Assembly (NCBI RefSeq): GCF_021484805.1
Contig: NZ_CP090557.1
Location: 4,290,001 to 4,354,000 of the forward strand
Length of the DNA stretch: 64,000 nucleotides
Reading direction: 5' to 3'
Origin: Tellurirhabdus bombi
GTDB lineage: Bacteria; Bacteroidota; Bacteroidia; Cytophagales; Spirosomataceae
Part shown: piece by piece, positions 40,436 to 48,530 of the stretch
Layout: each line of letters starts with the position of its first letter
Numbering within the stretch: position 1 is the first letter of the stretch
Notes under the pieces: generated by a model
The model's input: only the letters and a program-made list of their open reading frames with translations
What the model was told of the DNA's origin: nothing
The model's database searches: none
Position numbers and translations under genes: made by a program

Positions 40436-40642
40436 ATGAGGGTTGCATTGAATAGCATTTCATTTGCTGCCTCGTTTACAGTTGCCATACTGACTTTGTA
40501 CTTTATCCAATACTTTACTATTGGTATGATCCCTAAGCTCAGACATTGGACCTGGAAACGCATCTACGTTAAGGACGTGATCTTCGTAGCAGTTGCGCTA
40601 CTTGTCATTATCACGTTTTTCGATTTCTACTTACCGTATTAA
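40436..40642 (+). CDS. small two-TM protein at operon end
   Basis: A 68-residue protein with two membrane helices (ASFTVAILTLYFIQYF and DVIFVAVALLVIITFF) and a short basic loop between them. A near-perfect Shine-Dalgarno (GAGGAG, 40427-40432) precedes the ATG, unlike the rest of the window. It lies 24 nt after the PUA-TM gene and just before a terminator. It may be a membrane effector or a partner of the preceding protein. Confidence 0.6.
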   Translation: MRVALNSISFAASFTVAILTLYFIQYFTIGMIPKLRHWTWKRIYVKDVIFVAVALLVIITFFDFYLPY

Positions 40643-40650
40643 TTTCTCAT

Positions 40651-40681
40651 GGAAGACTTACGATAAGTCTTCCTTTTTTTT
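40651..40681 (+). terminator. rho-independent terminator of the cargo operon
   Basis: GGAAGACTTA-CGA-TAAGTCTTCC followed by eight T. A perfect 10-bp stem, 8 nt after the last stop. It separates the cargo from the convergent integrase gene. Confidence 0.9.
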
Positions 40682-40687
40682 GATTCC

Positions 40688-42028
40688 CTACAACAGCGAA
40701 TCCAGATACTTCTGCGTTTGCTCGTCCTCAAAACTCCCCAGATAGGCCTCGGTCGTGGCGATGTTCTTATGCCCCAGTGCCTGGCTAATAAACGCCACCG
40801 GCGCTTCGGATCGAAGCAGGATCGTGGCGAATGAGTGCCGGGCCTCGTAGGTGTTCACCTCCCCTTTGATGCCCACCGCCTGGGCGATCTTGTTGACGTG
40901 CTTGTTGGTATCCTTGACGACCTGTTTGATGATCTCCTTTTTGCGCCGGGCGGTCATCTCATCGGTTAGGAACGGAAAAACAAAGTCGCCATCCGCCGCT
41001 TCCTTAGTCCCCCACCGCTCCAGGATGGCCAGCGATTCAGGGAAAAGCTTGACGGTAATTTTAGCCTGTCCGGCCTTGCTGGTTTCCCTGGTCTTTTCCC
41101 GCACAAACGAGATGGCCTTTTTCTCTTTGTCAATGTCCCGCCAGCGCAGGCGGCAAATGTCCGAAAGGTTCATACCGTTAGACAGGTAGGAAAACACCCA
41201 CAGGTCCCGCCCGCGCTGCTCCATGCCCTCAGCGCAGGGGTGCTGCATAATCTTTAGGATATCTTCTTTGGTGAGCGCTTTCTTGGTATTCTTGCCTGAC
41301 GGGATGGTGTACTCCCCGAAGGGATAGTCCGACTGTCCCGCCAGCCCTTTTTTGATAGCCTCTTTATAAACGGCCCGCACCTCGCGGAGGTAGATACCCA
41401 CCGTGGTGATGCTGGCTCCACTACTCGGCCCGCCCGGTTTCTGGGAAATCTTCCCGCTTTTTAGCATCCAGCGTTCGTAGGCTTTCAAGAAAGTCGGTGT
41501 CAGGTGGGAAAACAAAAGCGAATCGCCGCTACCGGGCATAAGGCTGCGGCGCTGCTGGGGCGTCATGGCATCCCTAAAACGAATCAGGGACTTGGCCGCC
41601 ACGATGTACATATCGGCGTTGCCGGGACGATCCTCGGCATCCATGGCCTCGGCCTTGGCCTGCATGAGGGTAATCACGTCGTGCGGTTGAATGATCACCT
41701 CCTCAGCCTTTCCTTCCGAGTAGAAGGCTTCTTTGAAAAGTTCAAACGAGAAATTAGCTCCGAGCTGCTCGATCACCGCCTCAGCTTTTTCGATGAAGGG
41801 TAGAATGCGGGCGTAGAGCTTCTGGGTCTCGGCCGCTACCCGCTTGTTCTGGGACTCGTGGAACTTCAACAGGCGCTCGAACTCGGTTTCTGAAATCAGA
41901 ATCCCTTCCTTGATGGGCAGGGCGTAGCGCTTGCGATCGCCCTTGTAATTGACGCGGAGTTTGAGGGAAACCAAATCATGTTTAGCTTTGTCAAAGGAGA
42001 GCTTAAGGCTGGCTTGCAGAGGGTTCAT
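40688..42028 (-). CDS. int: tyrosine-recombinase integrase
   Basis: A 446-residue integrase starting MNPLQASLKL; an upstream extension has no good start. It has an N-terminal arm-binding domain (LKLRVNYKGDRKRYALPIKEG), a SAM-like core-binding domain, and a catalytic domain with first Arg in SDICRLRWRDI, HxxR in YEARHSFATILLR, and LGHKNIATTEAYLG with the nucleophile Tyr. This is the Bacteroidota phage/transposon integrase type. The attachment site lies 155 nt from the start codon. Confidence 0.93.
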   Translation of the reverse strand: MNPLQASLKLSFDKAKHDLVSLKLRVNYKGDRKRYALPIKEGILISETEFERLLKFHESQNKRVAAETQKLYARILPFIEKAEAVIEQLGANFSFELFKEAFYSEGKAEEVIIQPHDVITLMQAKAEAMDAEDRPGNADMYIVAAKSLIRFRDAMTPQQRRSLMPGSGDSLLFSHLTPTFLKAYERWMLKSGKISQKPGGPSSGASITTVGIYLREVRAVYKEAIKKGLAGQSDYPFGEYTIPSGKNTKKALTKEDILKIMQHPCAEGMEQRGRDLWVFSYLSNGMNLSDICRLRWRDIDKEKKAISFVREKTRETSKAGQAKITVKLFPESLAILERWGTKEAADGDFVFPFLTDEMTARRKKEIIKQVVKDTNKHVNKIAQAVGIKGEVNTYEARHSFATILLRSEAPVAFISQALGHKNIATTEAYLGSFEDEQTQKYLDSLL

Positions 42029-42042
42029 GGGGCTGGTGATTT

Positions 42043-42070
42043 GGGCGAGACTCGCCCAGTGACTCGCCCA
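42043..42070 (-). promoter_or_regulatory. dyad and direct repeat in the integrase leader
   Basis: GGGCGAG-A-CTCGCCC (42043-42057) is a perfect 7-bp-arm palindrome, and GACTCGCCCA is repeated at 42049 and 42061. It starts 15 nt from the integrase ATG. It could be an autoregulatory operator or an RNA hairpin limiting integrase translation. Confidence 0.45.
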
Positions 42071-42083
42071 CAATTTACACAAT

Positions 42084-42169
42084 CATCCATAAACAAACAT
42101 AAACATCCATAACAAAAAAGCCTTAAATTTGCCCAGAATCGAACATTATTGGCTATTCATAAATAAACA
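42084..42169. repeat. CATAAACA-type repeats, candidate integrase arm sites
   Basis: CATAAACA occurs at 42088 and 42098, with relatives at 42108 and CATAAATAAACA at 42158. They lie between the integrase gene and the tRNA fragment, where arm-type recombinase sites are expected. Confidence 0.45.
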
Positions 42170-42183
42170 TAGTGCTATCCCTG

Positions 42184-42230
42184 CTGACTACGGATCAGGA
42201 GGTTTGGGGTTCGAATCCCTACGAGTGCAC
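42184..42230 (+). other. prophage attachment site: 3' part of tRNA-Arg(ACG)
   Basis: The segment starts with the anticodon arm CTGA-CTACGGA-TCAG (anticodon ACG, Arg), then variable loop, a T-arm with TTCGAAT loop, and acceptor strand CGAGTGC plus A. No matching 5' half precedes it. It is the displaced 3' copy left by integration; the intact tRNA should be at the other prophage end outside the window. Confidence 0.8.
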
Positions 42231-42232
42231 TT

Positions 42233-42274
42233 AACCAAAAAGCCTTTAGTAGAAATACTAAAGGCTTTTTGGTT
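42233..42274 (+). terminator. orphaned tRNA terminator
   Basis: A perfect 18-bp inverted repeat with a 6-nt loop (arms 42233-42250 and 42257-42274), pairing AAAAAGCCTTTAGT with ACTAAAGGCTTTTT. It lies 2 nt after the tRNA fragment and was presumably the terminator of the host tRNA before integration. It is bidirectional. Confidence 0.88.
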
Positions 42275-42578
42275 TTATATCGGTTATATTCCCCATTTTG
42301 GATAAGGTGGCCTCCAATTTTTAAAGGCTTCCACTGTTTCCAGGTAGCACCTCTCGCAAAATAAATCCCATCGACAGTGCCAATGGGATTTATGCCTACA
42401 TCTAAAGTACTGTCTCTAAAGGTACCTAGATACTAAACTAGACTATAAAGCTTGATCATAGTATAACTAAGCTCTCCAGAAGGCATGATTTATATCATAT
42501 ATAGGCTGATAACGGCCAGAGTCAACAAAACGGCGATATAAACCATTAATAAAGGGCTTATGAGACGACTGCTTGCCA
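42275..42578. other. 304-bp non-coding host region
   Basis: Between the tRNA terminator and a small ORF. AT-rich with several stops in all frames; I see no gene, promoter box pair or repeat that I can support. Confidence 0.5.
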
Positions 42579-42737
42579 TTAATTATGGCCGGTGGCCATG
42601 ATTTCGCTTAAATATGTCCTACTAGTGAAGGAATAGCCACTGTTGCGGCTCCAGCACCCACAATGATGCATTTCGATGATTGTGAAGCTCGCAAGAATAA
42701 GTAGTCCGATGACGCCTGCTACTAAGTTGATTGACAT
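42579..42737 (-). CDS. possible 52-residue membrane peptide
   Basis: An ATG frame starting MSINLVAGVIGLLILASFTI with one hydrophobic segment at residues 4-21, then a short Cys/His-containing part (MHHCGCWSRN) and a polar tail. It is 29 nt downstream of the receiver gene on the same strand. Only topology and position support it. Confidence 0.35.
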   Translation of the reverse strand: MSINLVAGVIGLLILASFTIIEMHHCGCWSRNSGYSFTSRTYLSEIMATGHN

Positions 42738-42766
42738 TAAAGAGTCCGTTCAGCCATCACTCGTCA

Positions 42767-43165
42767 CTAGGAAAAATGACCCGCTAGACAAAGATCCTTC
42801 GCAAATCGACGCCATTCGTTAAAATTGCTGGGCTTGCGTTCCACGTCATACAAACCAGCTTCTTCAGCCTGACGCACGATGCTGGACTTCAGATAATCGC
42901 TGAACAAAACGACCTTCACAGCTCGCACATCCGGGTTTTCTTGCAGCACCTTAAATAACTCAATGCCATTTTGGCCCAGCAAATAATAATCTAGTAGCAA
43001 CAAGGCAGGCAGCTCAGATGCATTTTCGATATGCGCCAACAACTCCGATCCAGTGCCGAAATTAATGAGCTGGCAGGAAAGGTTCTCTTTGAGAAAGGCA
43101 TGCTGAATCAGATCTCCTACAAGCTCATCATCATCCACCATCCAAATTTCGGGTTTTTGTTTCAT
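42767..43165 (-). CDS. single-domain response regulator
   Basis: A 132-residue receiver domain starting MKQKPEIWMVDDDELV; the upstream in-frame extension is rejected because it has no good start. Acidic pocket DDD near residues 10-12, phospho-acceptor Asp in LLLLDYYLLGQNG, Ser in VLFSDYLKSS, and Lys in ERKPSNF are all present. No output domain, so it works by protein contact or phosphotransfer. No kinase is adjacent. Confidence 0.85.
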   Translation of the reverse strand: MKQKPEIWMVDDDELVGDLIQHAFLKENLSCQLINFGTGSELLAHIENASELPALLLLDYYLLGQNGIELFKVLQENPDVRAVKVVLFSDYLKSSIVRQAEEAGLYDVERKPSNFNEWRRFAKDLCLAGHFS

Positions 43166-43509
43166 TTTTTCATGTATTAACCCCTGTCCAGGAACCCGTT
43201 CAATTAGGTAAAATATATACCTTCTAACGCGCAAATAGTTTTTTATTTGGCCGCTCTATGATCCAATCCTCTTCTAATTAATAGACTAAACCCCTGGTGA
43301 AGGCCCCGATTAGCGAGCATAGAAGAATCGCTGATTGGCTTGTCTTAAATAGTCAAACAGACTAAAAAAGAGGGTTCCAGAGGCATGTAAACCAAAAAAC
43401 TTGCGAATTTGCCACCCCGGCCTCAGTGACGTTTTTCAGTAAATACCGTCCCAAATAGCTGAGTTATCAGAATTCTAACAAAATATTTACTTCCCCATAG
43501 CTGCCGACT
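43166..43509. other. 344-bp non-coding region between divergent genes
   Basis: Divergent promoters of the receiver gene and the secreted protein gene must lie here. A TATATTTT box (near-consensus) is seen about 50 nt upstream of the receiver ATG, but no clean -33 box; nothing else is evident. Confidence 0.4.
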
Positions 43510-44082
43510 ATGAAAAAGATATCCGCCCTTTGCGCTCTTCTACTTGTTATTGGCCTTGCCTCCTTCCGGCAAAAAAATTATGATTTCCGCCAGACTAGCT
43601 GGAACATGACCAAGGAACAGGTTATTGCTTCCGAGAAAGCAGGCAAGCGAATAGACCTTGGGAAGGACCGAATCCGGTATACAGGAATCGTCCTGGCTGG
43701 TGATACGTTTTCCGTGGATTACGATTTTGAACGGGGTAAATTGGTTCGGGCAAACTATAACTACCGCCCTTATAGCATCGAGCAGAAAGAATGCATGACC
43801 GCTTACCTGGATTTAGAAAAAGTTCTATCACAAAAATACGGCAAACCCCTTGAGCACCTTGACCTGAAAGCCTTGAAAAAGAGCGCACCAGGCCAGGAAT
43901 ACGCCCTGGATCTTTTTGACTTCTCCTATCTGCTTAAAGCCTGGGAGCAGCCCCGGACGATTATAGCCCTCTCCTACGTTGAAACCGCGAAACAAGACTC
44001 CTGTGTTGTTGTCGTCAATTATTTATCGAAGATAGCTCCCAAATTACCCAAACCCAAACCCTATAACATTAGCGATTTCTGA
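43510..44082 (+). CDS. secreted unknown protein
   Basis: A 190-residue protein with a signal peptide (MKKISALCALLLVIGLASF). The mature domain starts NYDFRQTSWNMTKEQVIASE, the pattern of exported proteins in which a 'wGmskeeV' motif precedes a small alpha/beta fold, and ends proline-rich (KLPKPKPYNISDF). No specific function can be assigned. It stands alone, followed by a weak hairpin (44153-44170). Confidence 0.65.
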   Translation: MKKISALCALLLVIGLASFRQKNYDFRQTSWNMTKEQVIASEKAGKRIDLGKDRIRYTGIVLAGDTFSVDYDFERGKLVRANYNYRPYSIEQKECMTAYLDLEKVLSQKYGKPLEHLDLKALKKSAPGQEYALDLFDFSYLLKAWEQPRTIIALSYVETAKQDSCVVVVNYLSKIAPKLPKPKPYNISDF

Positions 44083-44152
44083 ATCACTACCACAGCATCT
44101 TAAAGTCAGTTAACCGACCCTCTTTATTGATCTAATACCCAGCAACACAAAA

Positions 44153-44170
44153 CCCCAACAAATGTTGGGG
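44153..44170 (+). terminator. weak hairpin after the secreted-protein gene
   Basis: CCCCAACA-AA-TGTTGGGG with an 8-bp stem and a very short loop; no T-run follows. Possibly a weak terminator for the gene ending at 44082. Confidence 0.35.
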
Positions 44171-44303
44171 CTGTACAATCATTACTTCTTTATTCACCTA
44201 ATAATATAGTTTAAACCTAAACTACTCTATAAAGTATTGTTTTCCTTATTTTCTACTCCTTATTTAAGGTAAAAACTGCGACGAATATTAAGCGGCACTC
44301 TTT

Positions 44304-45284
44304 TTACTGGCCTTTGCGGGAACGATAATCATCCAAAATACCTTGTGCCATCCAGCTCGCCAGCGCCTGGCGGTTGCTGGCTAACAAGAACCGACGTTGA
44401 TCCTGTCGGTTTTGGATATTTCCTAACTCAATAAAAACGGTTGGTGGATGGCTATTCCGAACGACATAAAGGCTGCTTCGGGTAGTGACATTCCCGGAAT
44501 AGGACCGGGCAGGTTGATAGCGCCGGTAATTGGTTTTAAACCGACGGTGTATGTGTTCCGCCAGTCTGCGCCCCGCCGCACTACGCTCGTGGTGATAGAA
44601 AAACACATCAATGGTTTGCCCCTGGCTGCGGCTGTCAACGTGAATGGTAATCAGACGCTGGTAGGATTCTCTATGACGTGCATGAAGCCGGTTCACGGCC
44701 GTTGTCGTCTGATTTAACCGAGCCGTCTGGTTGAGGGGAATCCGCAGGTTGGGGTAAGCTACCTCGTCTTTATCCAGTTTCAGAACAGCCTCGTTGCGAA
44801 TTCCATCATCAGGGTCTTGCACCATCATATAGACGGTAGCTCCTTGCTGTTTCAGGATCTGTGAGAGACGGATAGTAACATCGTAGGCATACTCATCTTC
44901 GGGAAGCAAATAACGGCCATAGCGCCCAATAGCGCCCGGATCCGGTCCACCGTGGCCCGAAGCAAGATAGAAAACAGTGCCACCGAGCGGCTTTCGGGAC
45001 GTTGTTTTATTTGCTAACGAACGATTTGCCTGTTGCTTCACCTTCGAGGATTTATTCGCGTTCTTCACCCGAACGCGCTTCACCTGCTTAGCCGATTTGG
45101 TACTGGTTTTTCGGGTTTGCTGCTTTTTATTCCCTGCTTTCGGCGGGGCAGCCGTAACGCGGGACTTTCCCGTCTGGGGCTTTCCCATCGCATGAGTAAA
45201 AGTACCGGCACTCCCTTCCGATAATGGGGAACCAAGGCTCCAGGATAGGGTAAAAAAAAGAAAAGAAAGTAAAATCGTTTGCAA
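44304..45284 (-). CDS. N-acetylmuramoyl-L-alanine amidase (Amidase_3)
   Basis: A 326-residue exported peptidoglycan amidase. The frame opens at TTG with a signal-like MQTILLSFLFFTLSWSLG; no upstream in-frame ATG exists. Residues 35-100 are a very basic linker (KSAKQVKRVRVKNANKSS). The zinc ligands are in YLASGHGGPDPGAIG, the Glu of EDEYAYDV and TIHVDSR, and the catalytic Glu is in VFIELGNIQN. It cleaves the amide between muramic acid and L-Ala during division or recycling. A promoter is seen upstream. Confidence 0.85.
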   Translation of the reverse strand: MQTILLSFLFFTLSWSLGSPLSEGSAGTFTHAMGKPQTGKSRVTAAPPKAGNKKQQTRKTSTKSAKQVKRVRVKNANKSSKVKQQANRSLANKTTSRKPLGGTVFYLASGHGGPDPGAIGRYGRYLLPEDEYAYDVTIRLSQILKQQGATVYMMVQDPDDGIRNEAVLKLDKDEVAYPNLRIPLNQTARLNQTTTAVNRLHARHRESYQRLITIHVDSRSQGQTIDVFFYHHERSAAGRRLAEHIHRRFKTNYRRYQPARSYSGNVTTRSSLYVVRNSHPPTVFIELGNIQNRQDQRRFLLASNRQALASWMAQGILDDYRSRKGQ

Positions 45285-45694
45285 CTCGCTGGTTTGACTA
45301 AATGTCCTGCACCGTTCCTGATCGCTATTTTCGACTAGAACCTGAATAGGTTAACAATGGACAGACAAAAGTACAGGCTAGTCGATGGAGCAGCAAGCCA
45401 CTCGCTAAACTCCTATCTTTTAAAGGAGACCAAGAAAAATAGTACTTATCGTCTGCTCAATAAACTATTATCAGACATAATTATCAACAAAAATTAATAG
45501 TTTAAATAGTCCATAGCTGGCTTACAAACAAATCTTTTCCTTGACTTTTGAAAATAGCGGCAATCCTATTTACCTCTATTTCTTATTTTTAAAACCAGTG
45601 ATTAAGGTTACTTCGACTTGTTGAATCAAAAAATATGACGGAGAAATAGTAATTTGTATGTTAACCAATATTTAACCGCAAAACCTAAACTACT
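45285..45694. other. 410-bp divergent intergenic region
   Basis: It holds the amidase promoter (45366-45396) and, presumably, the DUF1801 promoter. The right half is AT-rich. I see no further gene. Confidence 0.5.
45366..45396 (-). promoter_or_regulatory. amidase promoter
   Basis: Minus-strand TTG (45394-45396), 20-bp spacer and perfect TACTTTTG -7 box (45366-45373). Transcription would start near 45360, giving a 75-nt leader to the TTG start of the amidase. Confidence 0.6.
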
Positions 45695-46069
45695 ATGCAT
45701 AACCCTACGACTGTCGATGCCTACATCGCTGGCTTTCCTGAAGAAATTGCCGAGGGTCTTGAGCAAATCCGGGGTGCCATTCATCAAGCTGCACCAGAGG
45801 CAAAAGAGGCCATCAAATATGGTATACCAACCTTTGTGTTAAACGGAAACTTGGTTCACTTTGCCGCTTTTAAAAAGCATTTTGGACTCTACCCTACCCC
45901 TTCTGGAACTAGTGCATTCAAGGAGGAAATTGCCCCTTATAAAGGCACTAAAGGATCGATTCATTTTCCGCTCAATAAGCCACTCCCTCTCGATTTAATT
46001 ACTCAAATCGTTACCTTTCGGATTCAGGAAAACGCCGAACAAGCCATAAAACGCAAAAAGGTAAAGTAA
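45695..46069 (+). CDS. DUF1801 / YdhG-like protein
   Basis: A 124-residue DUF1801 protein: VDAYIAGFPEEIAEGLEQIR, APEAKEAIKYGIPTFVLNGN, HFAAFKKHFGLYPTPSG and SIHFPLNKPLPLDLI are the family's conserved blocks. Members are small cytoplasmic proteins related to iron chaperone-like (frataxin-fold) domains; the function is not established. It is monocistronic. Confidence 0.88.
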   Translation: MHNPTTVDAYIAGFPEEIAEGLEQIRGAIHQAAPEAKEAIKYGIPTFVLNGNLVHFAAFKKHFGLYPTPSGTSAFKEEIAPYKGTKGSIHFPLNKPLPLDLITQIVTFRIQENAEQAIKRKKVK

Positions 46070-46455
46070 CGGAATTTGACGCTTGACAAGACTAGCCTTT
46101 TTCCTTTTGTCAGACACAGAAATACCTGGCAACTAGCCTATGTCTACACGAAAGCTTATCTTTTTCGGCCTCTGAGAATAGTGTTACTCCAGAAAATTGG
46201 CTCGTTCCAAATTACAGCAATGCTCGCCTGGTAGATTCACGACGATCACTTTGTCTTGGCAGTTATTTTCCTGTGTACCACTACCAAAAAGCAATTAGGT
46301 CTTTGCACGGCTTGGCTTCAGCAGCAATAATAAATACCGAAAACTAATTAAAGTGGATCGAATTGGCGCGATTAATGCACAGCAAACACAAAAAATCCTC
46401 CTGAAGATGGAGTAATTAGTAAATTGCCAAAAATGAATAAATGGAAATATAAATT
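46070..46455. other. 386-bp non-coding region
   Basis: Only very short frames. No convincing promoter pair, repeat or RNA was seen. Confidence 0.45.
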
Positions 46456-47037
46456 ATGTTAAACGACCAGATCAACTTTGAGGAGCCGATTCATTTTGAC
46501 GCCATTTGGGAAGAAACAATAGCCCAGAATTTTGGAATGCCTTCCGATAAACAGACCGGTTCGCTACTCCGGACGCTGGCTGCTACCCGGCCGGGTGGGC
46601 ATCTTCTGGAACTCGGAACGGGTACCGGCATCTCTACTTGCTGGCTTCTCGATGGCATGGACGATCACTCCAGATTGATCACTGTCGACAATGACGAAAA
46701 ACCGCTGTCGGTGGCTCGGAAATACCTGGGGAACGACCCCCGCATAGAGATCCATCTGGATAACGGCGAAAATGTGATTAGTCGCCTGCCTGCCGAGAGC
46801 ATCGATTTTATCTTTGCTGATGCCTGGCCGGGCAAATACAATCACCTCACCGAAGCCTTGGCGTTACTCAAAAAAGGAGGTATTTATTTAATTGACGATA
46901 TGCTTCCCCAACCCAACTGGCCGGCTGGACATGGCGAAAAAGCGGCCCGACTAGTGCAGTGGTTTGAAGAAAATGAAGCCTTTCGAATAACAAAAATGAA
47001 TTGGTCGACAGGTTTATTATTGGCCGTGAAAAAATAA
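46456..47037 (+). CDS. class I SAM-dependent O-methyltransferase-like protein
   Basis: A 193-residue methyltransferase. SAM motif I is HLLELGTGTGIST, motif II LITVDNDEKPLSVA, and a motif IV region is IDFIFADAWPGKY, with GGIYLIDDMLPQPNW following. The layout and size match small O-methyltransferases of the catechol/caffeoyl type. The substrate is unknown. Alone in its region. Confidence 0.82.
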   Translation: MLNDQINFEEPIHFDAIWEETIAQNFGMPSDKQTGSLLRTLAATRPGGHLLELGTGTGISTCWLLDGMDDHSRLITVDNDEKPLSVARKYLGNDPRIEIHLDNGENVISRLPAESIDFIFADAWPGKYNHLTEALALLKKGGIYLIDDMLPQPNWPAGHGEKAARLVQWFEENEAFRITKMNWSTGLLLAVKK

Positions 47038-47357
47038 AATCGCGCAAAAATCCTGCCTGACCCATAATTTTCTTTTTTAAAGTATCATTATCTTATCTAC
47101 TGATTAATCAGACATTTATACCGCTAAAAAAGGCTGTATAAAAATATCCAAAGTGGAGTTTTTATATCTGATATGTGACCATTTACCGAATCTTAGGTCT
47201 TAATCGTTGTCTTTTATTTATAGAGATATAAGACAACATCTGTCACTTTCGTTACATTTTAAAGACTATACGGTAAATTCTATGTATAAATCCATCCAAC
47301 TTGGAACGTTGTTTGATTGTTAAGTAACTTGTTTCACTTAGTTTATTTATTGGAATA
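47038..47357. other. 320-bp non-coding region before the IS fragment
   Basis: AT-rich with no gene. It may contain one end of the insertion sequence, but I could not find a matching inverted repeat. Confidence 0.4.
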
Positions 47358-47669
47358 ATGCGTAAATATGAATTGAATGATGCGCAATGGGACAAGATTC
47401 AACGCCTTCTTCCCATTAATAATCGCCCTGGACGCCCCTGGAATTCTCATCGACAAACACTGAACGGAATTCTCTGGATTCTAAATTCTGGTGCCCCCTG
47501 GCGGGATTTGCCAGAACGATACGGTTCCTGGAAAACCATCTACGACCGTTTTAAGCGCTGGCAACGGGATGGAACACTAGCAAAAATATTAGATCATTTG
47601 CAGATCGAGTTGGAACTACCAGAAGCCAAAAAGTCGGCTAGCGATGTAGCCATGTCAAATGCAGTCTAA
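47358..47669 (+). CDS. IS5-family transposase N-terminal part (DUF4096), probably a remnant
   Basis: A 103-residue protein with the DUF4096 domain of IS5-family transposases: ELNDAQWDKIQRLLP, GRPWNSHRQTLNGILWILN, SGAPWRDLPERYGSWKTIYD and FKRWQRDGTLAKILDHLQ. In active elements a DDE catalytic part follows, usually by frameshift; no such frame exists downstream, and the C-terminus ends abruptly. I treat it as a truncated element. Confidence 0.75.
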   Translation: MRKYELNDAQWDKIQRLLPINNRPGRPWNSHRQTLNGILWILNSGAPWRDLPERYGSWKTIYDRFKRWQRDGTLAKILDHLQIELELPEAKKSASDVAMSNAV

Positions 47670-48002
47670 GCAAATCAACTATAATTATTTTCCAGGCTGG
47701 TTGCTCCGCTAACACCAGCCTGGGCTTCCTAATGCCTGGAAATTGATCAAATTCTGCACTTCTCCGTTTGCGGAATCACCTTTTTAATGTAGTCTAGGTC
47801 TTATTAGGTTTCAAATAAGGCTTTGTAACCTCTTCAAGGGATTAAGTAATTGCGCGTAAGTTACCTTAAAATAGATACTTCATAAAGTATTTGACTTACA
47901 GCAATTTAAATCGATATTTGGATTTGCACTTACCGTTTGCTTAAAACTTCTTCCGAAAATAAGCAGCGGTCGGTAGCTTAATAATAGTCCAACTTCTGTC
48001 CC
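47670..48002. other. 333-bp region with one inverted repeat
   Basis: It contains CCAGGCTGG / CCAGCCTGG (47692-47700, 47715-47723) with a 14-nt loop just after the transposase fragment. Otherwise no gene was found. Confidence 0.45.
47692..47723. repeat. 9-bp stem inverted repeat
   Basis: CCAGGCTGG, 14-nt spacer, CCAGCCTGG. No T-run on either side. It might terminate the IS transcript or be unrelated. Confidence 0.4.
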
Positions 48003-48302
48003 ATGAAAAAAGAATCAGTTACTCACTTAACCGGCGAGGGAAACTACGCCTGGTTACACTACTCTGATGGTCGAAAGCATATTACCGCCCAGACGCTGAA
48101 ACACCTTGAATCCGTTCTGCCAGAGTACATCCGAATTCACAAAAGCTTTTTGGTTAACCCCGCTTACATCCGAAAGGTCAAGCCGTTTCCCCACACGTTG
48201 TCGGGTGTGGTTATTCTCGTGAACGGTACTGAACTTCCCGTCAGCCGACGTCGCTGGCCACAGGTTGAAGACCGGCTAAGCAGGATTCGAAAAGGGCCTT
48301 AA
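48003..48302 (+). CDS. LytTR DNA-binding protein
   Basis: A 99-residue lone LytTR domain: VTHLTGEGNYAWLHYSDGR, TLKHLESVLPEYIRIHKSFL, VNPAYIRKVKP and LPVSRRRWPQVEDRL, all classic. No receiver or membrane domain is attached. It resembles the phage LytTR protein at 12130 in architecture, but sequence similarity is only that of the family. Target unknown. Confidence 0.85.
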   Translation: MKKESVTHLTGEGNYAWLHYSDGRKHITAQTLKHLESVLPEYIRIHKSFLVNPAYIRKVKPFPHTLSGVVILVNGTELPVSRRRWPQVEDRLSRIRKGP

Positions 48303-48530
48303 CCTTTTTCATTATCCTTTGAAAAGACAGCACTTGCACTCATTTGCGTATTTAAAAATCAGAAAACTTTGCAAATGATGCTGTTTTAGTGGTATGTTAG
48401 GCGGACTTAAGCACTGCTCTTGTTACAGACTCACCCTACAATCACGATTGTTTTCTTGAGTTAAAGGAACAAGAGCAGGCAGTCCAGCCCGTTCCCAGAA
48501 TAAGGCTATTCTCTTCGTTTGATAACCCGT

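Noticed and set aside
42084-42120. CRISPR-like short repeats near the integrase
   Set aside because: The CATAAACA units are only 8 bp, irregularly spaced and few; no repeat-spacer structure. No CRISPR array was found anywhere in the window.
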